From the NCBI GenBank assembly GCA_026388095.1, contig JAPLKL010000036.1, forward strand, positions 1 through 60,891: a DNA stretch of 60,891 nt, read 5' to 3'. Numbering within the stretch: the stretch's first letter is position 1; each line of letters begins with the position of its first letter. The stretch is from Elusimicrobiota bacterium (GTDB lineage Bacteria > Elusimicrobiota > Elusimicrobia > UBA1565 > UBA9628). The translations under genes were made by a program, and so were the position numbers. The notes beneath the pieces were generated by a model. That model did no database searches. It was not told the DNA's origin and saw nothing but the letters and a program-made list of their open reading frames with translations. Of this stretch, positions 8,334 through 16,697 are shown in pieces.

Positions 8334-9617
8334 TCAGGAGCCCGAAAGGCCGGCGCGCCGCCGCAGCGCGCCGAGCATGCCGCGCGCGACCTCGGCTTGC
8401 TGCGCGGAGACGTCCAGCAGTTCCCCCGGGTCCTCGCGCAGGTCGAAGAGCCTGACGCTGCCCCGCTCCGCGTCGTAGATCAGCTTCCATCGGCCGGTGC
8501 GCAGGGAGAAGAGGCGCAGGCTCTCCCGCACCTGGAGCGTGCTGGCCGCGCTGAAGGCCGGGCGGTCATCCGGACCCCTGTCAGCGTCAGCCGCGCCCAG
8601 CAGGGGCGCCAGGCTGCGGCCCTGGAACGAGCTTGGACAGCGCAGCCCAAGGAGGTCCATGAGGGTCGGGGCCAGGTCGATGAGCTCCACTCCGCCGGAG
8701 AGCGTCCCGGGCCGGAGGCTGGGATGCCAGAAGACCAGCGGTACGCGCACCAAGGAGTCCCAGAGGGCCTCGTGGAAAGCGGTGGCGATCAGCCCGCGCT
8801 CTCCCCACTCCATGCCGTGGTCTGAGGTCAGCACGACCACGGTGTCCTCCAGCAGGCCGAGCGCTTCCAGCCTCTTCCAGAGTCTCTCCAGGAAGCGGTC
8901 GGCCGCCAGGATCTGCGCGTCATAATGGGCCACGATGTGCTTCAGCTCCCGGGGGTCGTTGCGTATGGCGTCCACCCGCGCGAGGTAATCCGGGGACGGA
9001 GGCGGCCCCCAGAAGGATTCCCAGGGGTAGCGGTTGTAGGCGCGGACGAAGTAGTAATCAGGCATCAGCGCGTCTAGCGGGCCGCCCTGGCCGAAGGCGT
9101 GCCCCACGGCCTCGGGCAGGGCGTCGGCGATGTCGAACGGGGGGTGCAGGTCATTGTCGTGGAGCAGCAGGAAGAACTTCTCCCCGCGGCGGCGCTCCAG
9201 CCAGTCGCAGGCCAGGGGCAGGATATCCTTGAAGTCCCGGAAGGACATGTTCTTTCCGGCGCGATACGCCTCGAAGCCTCGGTCCAGCCCGAATTGCGCG
9301 TCGAGGTAGGGGCCTCCCACGAATGCGGCGGTGCGGTAGCCCGACTGCCGCAGACCCTCGGCCAGGGGGATGACCGGCGGGGCCAGCCGGGCGTTGACGT
9401 GGAAGACGCCGTTGCGGGTCGGGTCCTGCGAGGTCAGGAAGGAGAAGAAGCTGGGGAAGGTCCAGTTGGATTGGCTGACGGCCTGCGCGCAGACGACCCC
9501 GCGTCGGGCCTGCTCGTCCAGCCACGGGCTGGTGCGGCGCCCATAGCCGTAGAGCCCGAGGTGGTCGGGCCGCAGCCCGTCGACGACCACGACGACGACG
9601 TTGCCGGGTTTGCCCAC
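8334..9617 (-). CDS. cytoplasmic sulfatase/alkaline-phosphatase-superfamily hydrolase
   Basis: A 427-residue PF00884-type protein. It keeps the first metal Asp (Asp13 in V-D-G-L-R-P-D), a Thr nucleophile (Thr53 in W-T-F-P-S) and S-D-H-G near the second metal site, so it looks catalytically intact. Thr at this position is common among phosphate- or phosphonate-type members of the family. No signal peptide is visible, unlike most of its relatives here. The GTG start at 9617 comes one base after the upstream TAG, so it is coupled to the amidohydrolase-like gene before it. It may cleave a phospho- or sulfo-ester; the substrate is unknown. Confidence 0.75.
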   Translation of the reverse strand: MGKPGNVVVVVVDGLRPDHLGLYGYGRRTSPWLDEQARRGVVCAQAVSQSNWTFPSFFSFLTSQDPTRNGVFHVNARLAPPVIPLAEGLRQSGYRTAAFVGGPYLDAQFGLDRGFEAYRAGKNMSFRDFKDILPLACDWLERRRGEKFFLLLHDNDLHPPFDIADALPEAVGHAFGQGGPLDALMPDYYFVRAYNRYPWESFWGPPPSPDYLARVDAIRNDPRELKHIVAHYDAQILAADRFLERLWKRLEALGLLEDTVVVLTSDHGMEWGERGLIATAFHEALWDSLVRVPLVFWHPSLRPGTLSGGVELIDLAPTLMDLLGLRCPSSFQGRSLAPLLGAADADRGPDDRPAFSAASTLQVRESLRLFSLRTGRWKLIYDAERGSVRLFDLREDPGELLDVSAQQAEVARGMLGALRRRAGLSGS

Positions 9618-9618
9618 G

Positions 9619-10611
9619 CTATTTTTTCAATCCAAAGACCGCCTCGGCGTTCTGGTGCGCGATCTTGTGCACCACATCTTCCGGGAGCTGGGAGAGGAAC
9701 CGGCGATACGCCCGCACGATCTCTTCATAATGGTCCCACATATAATGCTTATGCGAATCGGTTGCGAACAAGAATCGCGTTGGATGAGCCACGAAGAGCT
9801 CTTTCCATTCCGCTCGCACAATCTTCTGCTCATCCAGGATGGAGGCTCCCTGCTTCATCGCCGGATCCGCGAAATATTCGAAAGGGGTCAATTTCTTGGA
9901 GATCGTGAAGAAGACATTGTCATGCTCCTTCAGGATGTCCTTGACCTCTGCCGGACTCCCGAAGCCCATGTGGTTGATGATGAAGATCTGTTTTGGGAAC
10001 ATCCGGAACAGCCGGGCGAACCTGGGACGGTCCTCGTCCCAGCGATAGAATTCCCAATGGATGAATATGGGGATCGTCTCTCTCAGCCCGCCGACACGCG
10101 CGATCAAGCTCACGGAATCGGGAGAGAGCGGGTCGATATGTGTTTCGCCTCCCGGATTGCCGTCTCCGCTTAGTTTATCCGCATGCCGGTACAGGATCTC
10201 TCCGACGAAGGAGTACCGCTTGCGCTCCGTCTCCTTGATGAACAGCTCCACGGACTCCGGGGCCATCTTTGCGGCGGTCTGAAAATAATTCGGGCTCCCT
10301 TGGAAAAAAAGGCTCTTGGGCCCGCCCGCCGAAAGCTCCTCCAGCGCATCAGTCCTCTGCTCGACCACGGCTTTGTCCACTCCCATGGCCGGAACCGCGA
10401 CCATGATGCCCGCCTTGTCAACCTGCGCCCGGCGGAGATGCCCGACGATGTCTTCTATCTTTATCCGCCTTTCGATCTGCATCTGGCGGGTCCACTGGAC
10501 TACAGCGTCAATGAGCGGTCCATCATAGGATCCCGTCGCCGCCGCTGACGGGACCGCGCCGGCGCTCAGGATGGCCCCCACCCAGAGGGTCCAGAGGTTG
10601 GGGAGGCTCAT
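9619..10611 (-). CDS. secreted amidohydrolase-2-like TIM-barrel protein
   Basis: A 330-residue protein with a signal peptide (about 1-25). It has the amidohydrolase-related barrel pattern: a His in F-I-H-W, a second His in I-N-H-M-G and an Asp in A-T-D-S, but it lacks the strand-1 H-x-H of classical members (I-D-A-V instead). It is a distant relative of the six paired proteins elsewhere in the window. Its base composition is visibly more AT-rich than its neighbours, which suggests more recent arrival. It sits in an operon between the cupin-like gene (13 bases upstream) and the cytoplasmic sulfatase-like gene (1 base downstream). Confidence 0.7.
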   Translation of the reverse strand: MSLPNLWTLWVGAILSAGAVPSAAATGSYDGPLIDAVVQWTRQMQIERRIKIEDIVGHLRRAQVDKAGIMVAVPAMGVDKAVVEQRTDALEELSAGGPKSLFFQGSPNYFQTAAKMAPESVELFIKETERKRYSFVGEILYRHADKLSGDGNPGGETHIDPLSPDSVSLIARVGGLRETIPIFIHWEFYRWDEDRPRFARLFRMFPKQIFIINHMGFGSPAEVKDILKEHDNVFFTISKKLTPFEYFADPAMKQGASILDEQKIVRAEWKELFVAHPTRFLFATDSHKHYMWDHYEEIVRAYRRFLSQLPEDVVHKIAHQNAEAVFGLKK

Positions 10612-10624
10612 CGTGGCGGGCCGT

Positions 10625-11707
10625 TCAGGGCCAGATCGTGACGAGCAGCGCGCAGAAAGAGCCGAGACTGGTGCGCTTGATGGCGAGGGCCCTGCCCCAG
10701 CCCCGCGGGATGCTCACGATGCTCTTGGCGCGGGCGACCTTGGAGCCGCCGTCGGCCGCCGGGATCTCCGCCACCCCATCCAGTACGATCAGGAGGTTCT
10801 CGGCCGCGGGCGGCGTCCATTCGACGGCGCCGTTGACGATCATCAGGCTGGCCGAAAACTGCTGCTTCGAGTCGGCCTGCTGGAAGGGCGCGAAGAAGAT
10901 CGGCTTCCCGGATTGGAAGGCCATCCTCCTCGCCTGCTCCAGCATCTCCCCCAAGAACCAGACGACCGGAGGGGGCCGCAGCGACACACCTTCCCGCGCC
11001 TGCTGCGGCAGTTCCCCCAGCATCCACATCTCCGGAGGGTGCGGGAGCCTCCGGAGCTGCTCCATCACCTCCCAGGGGCTCGACCCGAGCTGGGGCGCCC
11101 CGCCCTGCCGGGCCGGCTCCGGCTTGCCCCCCGGCACCCGCCGGTTGGGTCCCGGAGGATTCGGAGGAGGGGGGAGCTTCCGAGCCTGCCCCGCACTCGG
11201 GAGCTCGACGGGAGACCGGAAAGGATTCGGGAGCGGCCTGGCCTGCCGCGCACGCAGGAGCTCGGCGGACAACGGGACCGGCATCTTGGGCGGCGCCAGG
11301 ACCCACAAGAAGGTCTTGGGCTGCGGGTCTTCCAACCACTGCTCCCTCGACTCCTCCCCCTTTGGACGATAGGCCAAGTCCAATCTCTTCAGCGTCAGCG
11401 TCTCCTTGGCTGGATCCTTCGGCTGGGGAACCGCCGCAAGGGACATGTCCTCAAGGACCAGCCTCAGGTTCTCCGGCGCTTGCGAATACGCCCATTGCTT
11501 GACGCCGGGAACGCGGACGCAAAAAAGGACCATGTAGTCTTTCGTCTGCAGGACGACCCGCGTTTTTGTGGCCTGGGCCCACTCGGTGAAAGGGGACGAC
11601 TCCTGGGAATAGTCCCAGATCTGCGGTGCGGAGGCCGAGACCGCCGCAGGGGCCGCGGGGAAGGCGCTAATCGCCAGCCCAGAAAGCAGGGATAATCCCA
11701 GGGACAT
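10625..11707 (-). CDS. secreted Pro-rich protein with cupin-like C-terminal region
   Basis: A 360-residue protein with a signal peptide (about 1-25). The N-terminal region (30-140) resembles a beta-rich cupin half: it speaks of charged, Trp-containing strands ending in L-R-L-V-L-E-D. The middle (about 150-250) is a Pro/Arg/Leu low-complexity stretch with a degenerate repeat around W-x-L-G-E-x-L-x-Q-A-R. The last 80 residues look like a second cupin-type half with a G-W-G-R-A motif. No enzyme active site is recognised. It is the first gene of the operon running to the radical SAM gene at 7343. I cannot assign a function; a binding or scaffold role is a guess. Confidence 0.55.
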   Translation of the reverse strand: MSLGLSLLSGLAISAFPAAPAAVSASAPQIWDYSQESSPFTEWAQATKTRVVLQTKDYMVLFCVRVPGVKQWAYSQAPENLRLVLEDMSLAAVPQPKDPAKETLTLKRLDLAYRPKGEESREQWLEDPQPKTFLWVLAPPKMPVPLSAELLRARQARPLPNPFRSPVELPSAGQARKLPPPPNPPGPNRRVPGGKPEPARQGGAPQLGSSPWEVMEQLRRLPHPPEMWMLGELPQQAREGVSLRPPPVVWFLGEMLEQARRMAFQSGKPIFFAPFQQADSKQQFSASLMIVNGAVEWTPPAAENLLIVLDGVAEIPAADGGSKVARAKSIVSIPRGWGRALAIKRTSLGSFCALLVTIWP

Positions 11708-11782
11708 ACAGGCTCAAGGACATTTTACTAAATACTCGGTCCGACGGACGGTCTCACCTGCGAATACTATCGCCGGCGCGGC

Positions 11783-12664
11783 CTAGGCCCGCCCCAGGCT
11801 GGGGGCCGCGACGAGCTGAGCTTCCGGAGCGGCGACCGCTCTTTGGGTCCAGTACCAGTAGACCGCCTGGACGAAGATGTAGGCGATCACGTCCGCCTGC
11901 ATGGAGTGCAGGACCCCCCGCAATACGAAGTCCACGGCTCCGGTAGCGAGCCCGAACCAGACCTGACCTTTCTTGCCGTCGGGAGAAGTGACCGGGTCGC
12001 TGATCACATGGAACGCCCAGATCAAGGTGCTGGGAGCCGTCATGACCGAAGGCCAGAACAACACCGATAAGTCATGGGCATCCGCGAGCCCGCCGAAGCG
12101 GCACAGCGCCCAGTAAGGGACCGAGCAGAGAGCGAAACCCAGCAGATAGGAATAGCTCAGGCACCAGCGCCGGTTGACCAGCACGGTCGTGGTGCCCAGG
12201 AGCAGGATCAGGGCCTGCAGCCACGGCAGCTCCGCCCAGGTCCCCGTCGAAGCCGCGCTCGGGAACAACATGATGACGGCGAGGATGCCGAGGGCCGAAG
12301 GGTTGAAGGCATGCTTCCCCCTCCGATCGGATGGATGCCTCTGGCGGTTGTCGGAGAAGATGGTCATGGCCGTCACTCCGATGAACCCGGCCAACAGATA
12401 CACCCAGAGATTATGGCCCTCGAGGTTGATGAAGACGCTGTTGGATATCCCGATGCCGACCACGGGCCACAGGGTATAGACTTTCGTCTTCTTGCGGATG
12501 AAATGCAGATGCAGGCCATAGTAGAACGCGTTGACGGCGACCAAGGTCAACCACCAGTAGGGAGGGCGCTTCAGGACGAAGAAGGAGAAGGAGATGATGA
12601 TATAGGTGACTTGGGAGAAGGCATGGACCACCAAGCCCTTCGTGAATCCAGAGACCAGCTTCAT
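11783..12664 (-). CDS. UnbU-like / RnfD-NqrB-type integral membrane protein
   Basis: A 293-residue polytopic protein with about eight to nine membrane segments. The H-A-F-N-P-S-A motif near residue 128 recalls the FMN-binding and quinone-facing regions of the NqrB/RnfD family and of UnbU proteins from enediyne clusters. The ATG at 12664 overlaps the stop of the UnbV-like gene (ATGA), so the two are made together; UnbV-UnbU is a known gene pairing. The family may move electrons or ions across the membrane, but biochemical evidence for UnbU is thin. No enediyne polyketide synthase is present in the window, so an enediyne role is not supported. Confidence 0.65.
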   Translation of the reverse strand: MKLVSGFTKGLVVHAFSQVTYIIISFSFFVLKRPPYWWLTLVAVNAFYYGLHLHFIRKKTKVYTLWPVVGIGISNSVFINLEGHNLWVYLLAGFIGVTAMTIFSDNRQRHPSDRRGKHAFNPSALGILAVIMLFPSAASTGTWAELPWLQALILLLGTTTVLVNRRWCLSYSYLLGFALCSVPYWALCRFGGLADAHDLSVLFWPSVMTAPSTLIWAFHVISDPVTSPDGKKGQVWFGLATGAVDFVLRGVLHSMQADVIAYIFVQAVYWYWTQRAVAAPEAQLVAAPSLGRA

Positions 12665-14439
12665 AATGTCTCCTTGATGCGGTGGTACTGATTCAAGCGC
12701 AGTCCGGACAGCTTCTGGACGGCGCCGCTGGGCCAATGGATCTCCAGCTCCTTGAACTTGTCTCCGGCCGGAATGCCGAAGATCAGCCGCGGCGAGCTCT
12801 GCGAAAGGAACCCGTTGGTCGTATAGATCTCCCTCATCTGGCGCAGCTTCTCGGTGGTCAGCCACAGCTTGGCGCCATAGGCCATGCGGTTGCTCTTGAC
12901 GCCCTCGAGCTTCAGGCCCAGCCATTGATTGGGATTGTCCCGGTGCCCCACATACAGGAGCTCGCTGGCCTCGGCGTTGCCCACCACGAGGTCCTCTTGG
13001 CCGTCGTTATCCATATCGAACCAGACCAGGCTTCTGCCGTTGAGCTCATCCGTCAGCCCCACGGTCTTGGCCACGTCGACGAAGCTCCTCCCGCCATTCG
13101 AGAGGAAAAGACAATCCCTCTCCCCGGGCGCCACCGATTTCGCCTGGCCGAAAAGCCCGTAGCCGGTCAGGCCGTGCTGCTTAGCCCAAGGCAGGACTTT
13201 CTGCGCTTCCGTGTAATAGTACCAGTAGTCGGAATCTTTCTGCCGGCCGTGCCGGCCGTTCACCATCACGATGTCCTGCCAGCCGTCCTTGTCGAAATCC
13301 AGGATCTGGGAGCCCCACCCCCAACCGCATTTGGCCACGGCCGAGTCCTGCGCTTCGTCGGCGAAACGGAGAGCCCCCGCCGCACTCCGGTTCTGCCACA
13401 GCCGATTGAAGCCGTAAGTGAGCCCCGGCTTGATCACATTCGTCGCGAAGACATCCAGCTTGCCGCTGTTATGGACATCGCCCACGGAAGCGGACATCGA
13501 GTTCGAGGAACGGAAATACCCCAGCGCATCCGTCCGGTTCAGGAAGCCCTTGCCCGATTGATTCATGAAAAGCTGATCGAAGCCGAAGTCGTTGGAGGCA
13601 TAGATGTCCGGGAACCCGTCACCGTCGAAGTCTCCGACGCCGACCGCCTGAGTATGGAAGTGGTTGCTCAGTCCCAAGGCACCCGGCACCACCGCGAATC
13701 GCTTTCCATGGTCGTTATGAAGCAGGAAATGCGGTCCCCCGCGGTCGGTATTGCCCACATTATTGAACGCAAAATCATCCCTCTTCCTCTTCTGGCTCGG
13801 GGCGCTATAATTGTAGACATAAACATCAAGATAGCCGTCCCGGTCGTAATCCAGCAGAGCGATGCCCCAGCCATCGCCAAGCGGGACATCGGGCACCGCC
13901 GAGCTGTCCTCGGTGAACCGCCCGCCATGATTGCGGAAAAAAAGCGGCGGGGCTCCCCTGCGAGTGATGAACAGGTCCGGCCAGCCGTCATTGTCCATAT
14001 CGACGAAAACGGCCGCCTTGATATCCGGAGAATGCTGCAGAGCCCCCAGGCCGCGCTCCTCCGTCACGTCCGTGAAGCCCCGCCCCTGGTTGTTGCGAAG
14101 CAGTTGGAACCAATAGGCATTGGGCGAGGGGGATGGTTGATAAGAACGATAGACCAAGAGGAGGTCCTCGAATCCGTCATGGTCAAAATCCTCCACCGAG
14201 ACCCATGGCCAGCTATGAGGTTGATTCCTGAACTCCTGGAACTCCTTTCCGAGGAGCTCGCGGCGGTCCGCGAATGAGAATCCCGGGTGCGGCCGCTCCG
14301 GAGTCGGCTGGAACCGGGCCGTCTCATACACCGCGTAAGCGTCTCCGCGGAGAGGGATGGCGCCCCTTCGGATGCCGAAAGCGATGAGCACGGCGAAGAG
14401 CAAGACCGCCCAGATCCGTTTGTCCCTTAATAGCTTCAA
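12661..14439 (-). CDS. ASPIC/UnbV (CRTAC1-like) FG-GAP repeat protein
   Basis: A 592-residue protein anchored by an N-terminal membrane segment (about 8-25), with an extracytoplasmic beta-propeller. Six calcium-loop repeats of the form D-x-D-x-D-G are visible (for example D-F-D-H-D-G, D-M-D-N-D-G, D-Y-D-R-D-G), followed by the ASPIC/UnbV signature I-H-W-P-S-G-A near the C-terminus. Such proteins bind Ca2+ and are thought to act in adhesion or in unknown redox/assembly steps alongside UnbU. It is directly followed by the UnbU-like gene (4-base overlap) and begins 56 bases after the amidohydrolase-like pair. The gene is a little more AT-rich than its surroundings. Confidence 0.8.
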   Translation of the reverse strand: MKLLRDKRIWAVLLFAVLIAFGIRRGAIPLRGDAYAVYETARFQPTPERPHPGFSFADRRELLGKEFQEFRNQPHSWPWVSVEDFDHDGFEDLLLVYRSYQPSPSPNAYWFQLLRNNQGRGFTDVTEERGLGALQHSPDIKAAVFVDMDNDGWPDLFITRRGAPPLFFRNHGGRFTEDSSAVPDVPLGDGWGIALLDYDRDGYLDVYVYNYSAPSQKRKRDDFAFNNVGNTDRGGPHFLLHNDHGKRFAVVPGALGLSNHFHTQAVGVGDFDGDGFPDIYASNDFGFDQLFMNQSGKGFLNRTDALGYFRSSNSMSASVGDVHNSGKLDVFATNVIKPGLTYGFNRLWQNRSAAGALRFADEAQDSAVAKCGWGWGSQILDFDKDGWQDIVMVNGRHGRQKDSDYWYYYTEAQKVLPWAKQHGLTGYGLFGQAKSVAPGERDCLFLSNGGRSFVDVAKTVGLTDELNGRSLVWFDMDNDGQEDLVVGNAEASELLYVGHRDNPNQWLGLKLEGVKSNRMAYGAKLWLTTEKLRQMREIYTTNGFLSQSSPRLIFGIPAGDKFKELEIHWPSGAVQKLSGLRLNQYHRIKETL

Positions 14440-14495
14440 TCAAGCACCCCGCATAGTGGCATCAGCAAGTGGATTCTAACAAATCAAACCAAAAG

Positions 14496-15599
14496 TTAGA
14501 GGTCTTCTTTGAACAGGAGCTTCCAGGCCGCCCGGTACGCCACGATCTCCCGCGTCTGCGGAGGCAGTTCGTCCAGGAGCCTCCTCATGCCGGCGACGTG
14601 GCCTTTCAGGGTCATCCGGTCCCCTCCCAGATCCAGCCCGGCCAGGAACCGCCAGGGGAAATCAACGATCAGACGGGCCCAATCCTTCTCAAGATGCTTC
14701 CGATCCGGAGCCCAAAGACGGCTCGCGAACTCCGGGCTCCCGGGATAGGACACGCGCGGCGCATTTCCCGACAGGTCGAAATAGAGGTTCGGATACTTTT
14801 GGATCAGCCGCCGGACATAGGCGGGACCATAGGTCCTGGTCCGCTCTTGTCGCCGCACGCGCCCCACATGGCACCAGATCACCTGCGCGCCCGGATACTT
14901 CGCCAGCATCCTCTCCAGGGGCGCCAGCCGCGCGTCCTCCACCTCATAATGGATCTGGAAGGGTATGCCGTGCTCCTGGGAGAAGCCGAAGATGCGCTCC
15001 GCCAACGGCCCCTCGATGGGGAACCCGTGGATCTCCGGGGCCGCCGCGGCCACAGAGCTCGATGACACGAAGTCGGCGTATTCATCGTTGCTGGGATAGG
15101 AGGCGACCATGAACTCGCCCATCATCGGATACCGGTCCCGCAGGATGTTGGCGAACAGGTCGTCCAGATACTTCTGGGGGTCCTGCGCGGACCAGCGCAG
15201 GACCCGCTCCAGATCGGCGTTGGGCACGGGGATGAAATGGTCCGGAACGGCCTCGACCAGCCGGTGCACGCTCGCCGGCCAGACGCGCGCGTACCGCGAG
15301 ATCTCCTCTCCGAACAATTCCGGGGACATGGCGCTCAAGGTCACCCCGTCGGCATCCATCCGGCGGGCGAAGGCCTGGGGATCGATGGTCAGGTCGTTGT
15401 AGGTCGATTCCAAGTCGATGAGGGGCGCTTGCCCGCGCCCACGCGTCGCCTCTATCCGGCCGCGCCACAGGCTCTTGAGGCGCTCCCAAGCGAAGGGCTC
15501 TTCGGGGCCGCGCGGCTGGGCGCGCAGGGGAGCCGCTCCGGCCAGCGACCACAGGCAGAGGGCGGCCAACCAGGATACGCCGGGCCGGGCTGCGCGCAT
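14496..15599 (-). CDS. secreted amidohydrolase-like protein, ligand-intact member of a tandem pair
   Basis: A 367-residue protein with a signal peptide (about 1-27). It belongs to a TIM-barrel amidohydrolase-like family with seven members in the window. Candidate metal ligands are present: Glu64 (D-L-E-S), His217 (I-H-Y-E-V-E-D), His244 (C-H-V-G-R-V) and Asp323 (G-L-D-L). It starts on the base following the stop of its partner (TAA then ATG), so the pair at 14496-16628 is co-translated. The C-terminus ends in the family signature A-W-K-L-L-F. The reaction is unknown; the fold suggests hydrolysis or decarboxylation at a single metal site. Confidence 0.75.
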   Translation of the reverse strand: MRAARPGVSWLAALCLWSLAGAAPLRAQPRGPEEPFAWERLKSLWRGRIEATRGRGQAPLIDLESTYNDLTIDPQAFARRMDADGVTLSAMSPELFGEEISRYARVWPASVHRLVEAVPDHFIPVPNADLERVLRWSAQDPQKYLDDLFANILRDRYPMMGEFMVASYPSNDEYADFVSSSSVAAAAPEIHGFPIEGPLAERIFGFSQEHGIPFQIHYEVEDARLAPLERMLAKYPGAQVIWCHVGRVRRQERTRTYGPAYVRRLIQKYPNLYFDLSGNAPRVSYPGSPEFASRLWAPDRKHLEKDWARLIVDFPWRFLAGLDLGGDRMTLKGHVAGMRRLLDELPPQTREIVAYRAAWKLLFKEDL

Positions 15600-16628
15600 T
15601 TACAGGTCCTCTCCGAACAAGAATCTCCAGACCGCCTTGTAGGCGACGATCTCCCCGACCTCCGGAGGCAGCTGTCCCAGCAGGCGCCGGCGGGCCGCGG
15701 CGGCCTGGTCGAAATACAGCCAGGTGTCCGGGGAGAGACCCAGGCCGGACATGAAGCGCCAGGGATGCCTCAGGATCAGCCGCCTCCAGCCATCATCGAG
15801 ATTGCCGCTCCTCCGGTCCCAGAGGACGGACGTGAATTCCCGGCTGCCCACATAATAATCGCGCGCGTCGGTCCACGAGAAATCGAAATACAGGTTGGGA
15901 TATTTTTCGAGCAACCCCTCGACATAGCGGGGCCCATAGTCCCGGCTCCGTTCCTTGTAGCAGACCTGCCCGAGCCTGCGCCAGACCACCTTGGCCCCCG
16001 GGTAGCGGGCCAGCATCTTCTCCAGCGGCGGCAGCAAAGGGTCCTCCACCTCATAGAGGATCAGGAAAGGCAGTCCGTGCTCTTGAGAGAACGAGAACAG
16101 CATCTGCCCGAGGGGCCCGTCGATGGGGATCTTCTCGTCGCTCTGCGCGCGCGCCGGCCCCGCAAACCACAGCCGATTCGGCGGATAGCTCCGGAAGCGG
16201 AATTCGCCCAGGAAGGGGTACCCGTCTCGCAGGGCCGCGTCGAGCAAGCGCTTGAGGGCTCCCGCGCCATCCAAGTCGGCCGCCGGAATGGGCATGAAAT
16301 AGTCCGGGCCCGAGGCCATCAGCTTGCGCAGCGCCTCGGACCGGTCCGCGTCGGCCGACGCCTCCTCGAACTCCTCTCCCAGCCAGGGAGAGACCGCCAT
16401 CCACGCGACGCCGGCGCCATCCATCTTCTCCTTCAGCCGTGCCGCGCCCAAGGACATCCCGCTGAAGGTGGACAGGTCGTCCACCAGAGGCAGCTGCCCC
16501 TTCCCGACCTGGATGATCCTCTGGCGCCAGCCCGCCTTCAAAGCGGGCCAGTCCCAGGGCTGGGGCTGGGCCGTATCGGTCGATGCCGCCGCGCAGAGCC
16601 CGGCCAGCAAGAGGGGCAGCTCCAGCAT
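15600..16628 (-). CDS. secreted amidohydrolase-like protein, ligand-lost member of a tandem pair
   Basis: A 342-residue protein with a signal peptide (about 1-18). I chose the ATG at 16628 over the GTG six bases upstream because AGGAGG is 7 bases before the ATG. It is a clear paralogue of the next gene, but the candidate metal ligands are replaced: Leu52 for Glu, Leu191 for His, Arg218 for His, Gly297 for Asp. It therefore cannot bind metal in the same way and is probably a non-catalytic partner. The overall fold and C-terminal signature (V-W-R-F-L-F) are kept, so it is under selection. It is the first gene of the operon that continues into the UnbV/UnbU pair. Confidence 0.75.
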   Translation of the reverse strand: MLELPLLLAGLCAAASTDTAQPQPWDWPALKAGWRQRIIQVGKGQLPLVDDLSTFSGMSLGAARLKEKMDGAGVAWMAVSPWLGEEFEEASADADRSEALRKLMASGPDYFMPIPAADLDGAGALKRLLDAALRDGYPFLGEFRFRSYPPNRLWFAGPARAQSDEKIPIDGPLGQMLFSFSQEHGLPFLILYEVEDPLLPPLEKMLARYPGAKVVWRRLGQVCYKERSRDYGPRYVEGLLEKYPNLYFDFSWTDARDYYVGSREFTSVLWDRRSGNLDDGWRRLILRHPWRFMSGLGLSPDTWLYFDQAAAARRRLLGQLPPEVGEIVAYKAVWRFLFGEDL

Positions 16629-16657
16629 GATCACGCCTCCTATTCTAGAAAAACGCG

Positions 16658-16688
16658 GACCCCCATGGGGTCTCGAAGTCGCTATAAT
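16658..16688 (+). promoter_or_regulatory. divergent promoter with GACCCC-CAT-GGGGTC palindrome
   Basis: The 69-bp gap between the minus-strand amidohydrolase pair and the plus-strand sulfatase-like gene holds TATAAT (16683-16688), 9 bases before the ATG at 16698. A perfect 6-bp inverted repeat with a 3-base loop (16658-16672) lies in the -35 position, a good place for a repressor or activator. The other direction has AGGAGG and an AT-rich stretch near 16641-16653. Confidence 0.45.
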
Positions 16689-16697
16689 ACCGGGGCG

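Noticed and set aside
8334-9617. Thr nucleophile in sulfatase-family proteins as a novelty in itself
   Set aside because: Thr in W-T-[LFM]-P is common in bacterial AP-superfamily proteins; only loss of the metal Asp was kept as unusual.
12682-14277. 531-codon frame antisense to the UnbV-like gene
   Set aside because: It is a high-GC shadow: the opposite strand has clear calcium-loop repeats and an ASPIC motif; no domain is seen in this frame.
11783-14439. Enediyne biosynthesis cluster
   Set aside because: UnbU/UnbV-like proteins alone do not indicate it; no enediyne polyketide synthase or partner gene is seen.
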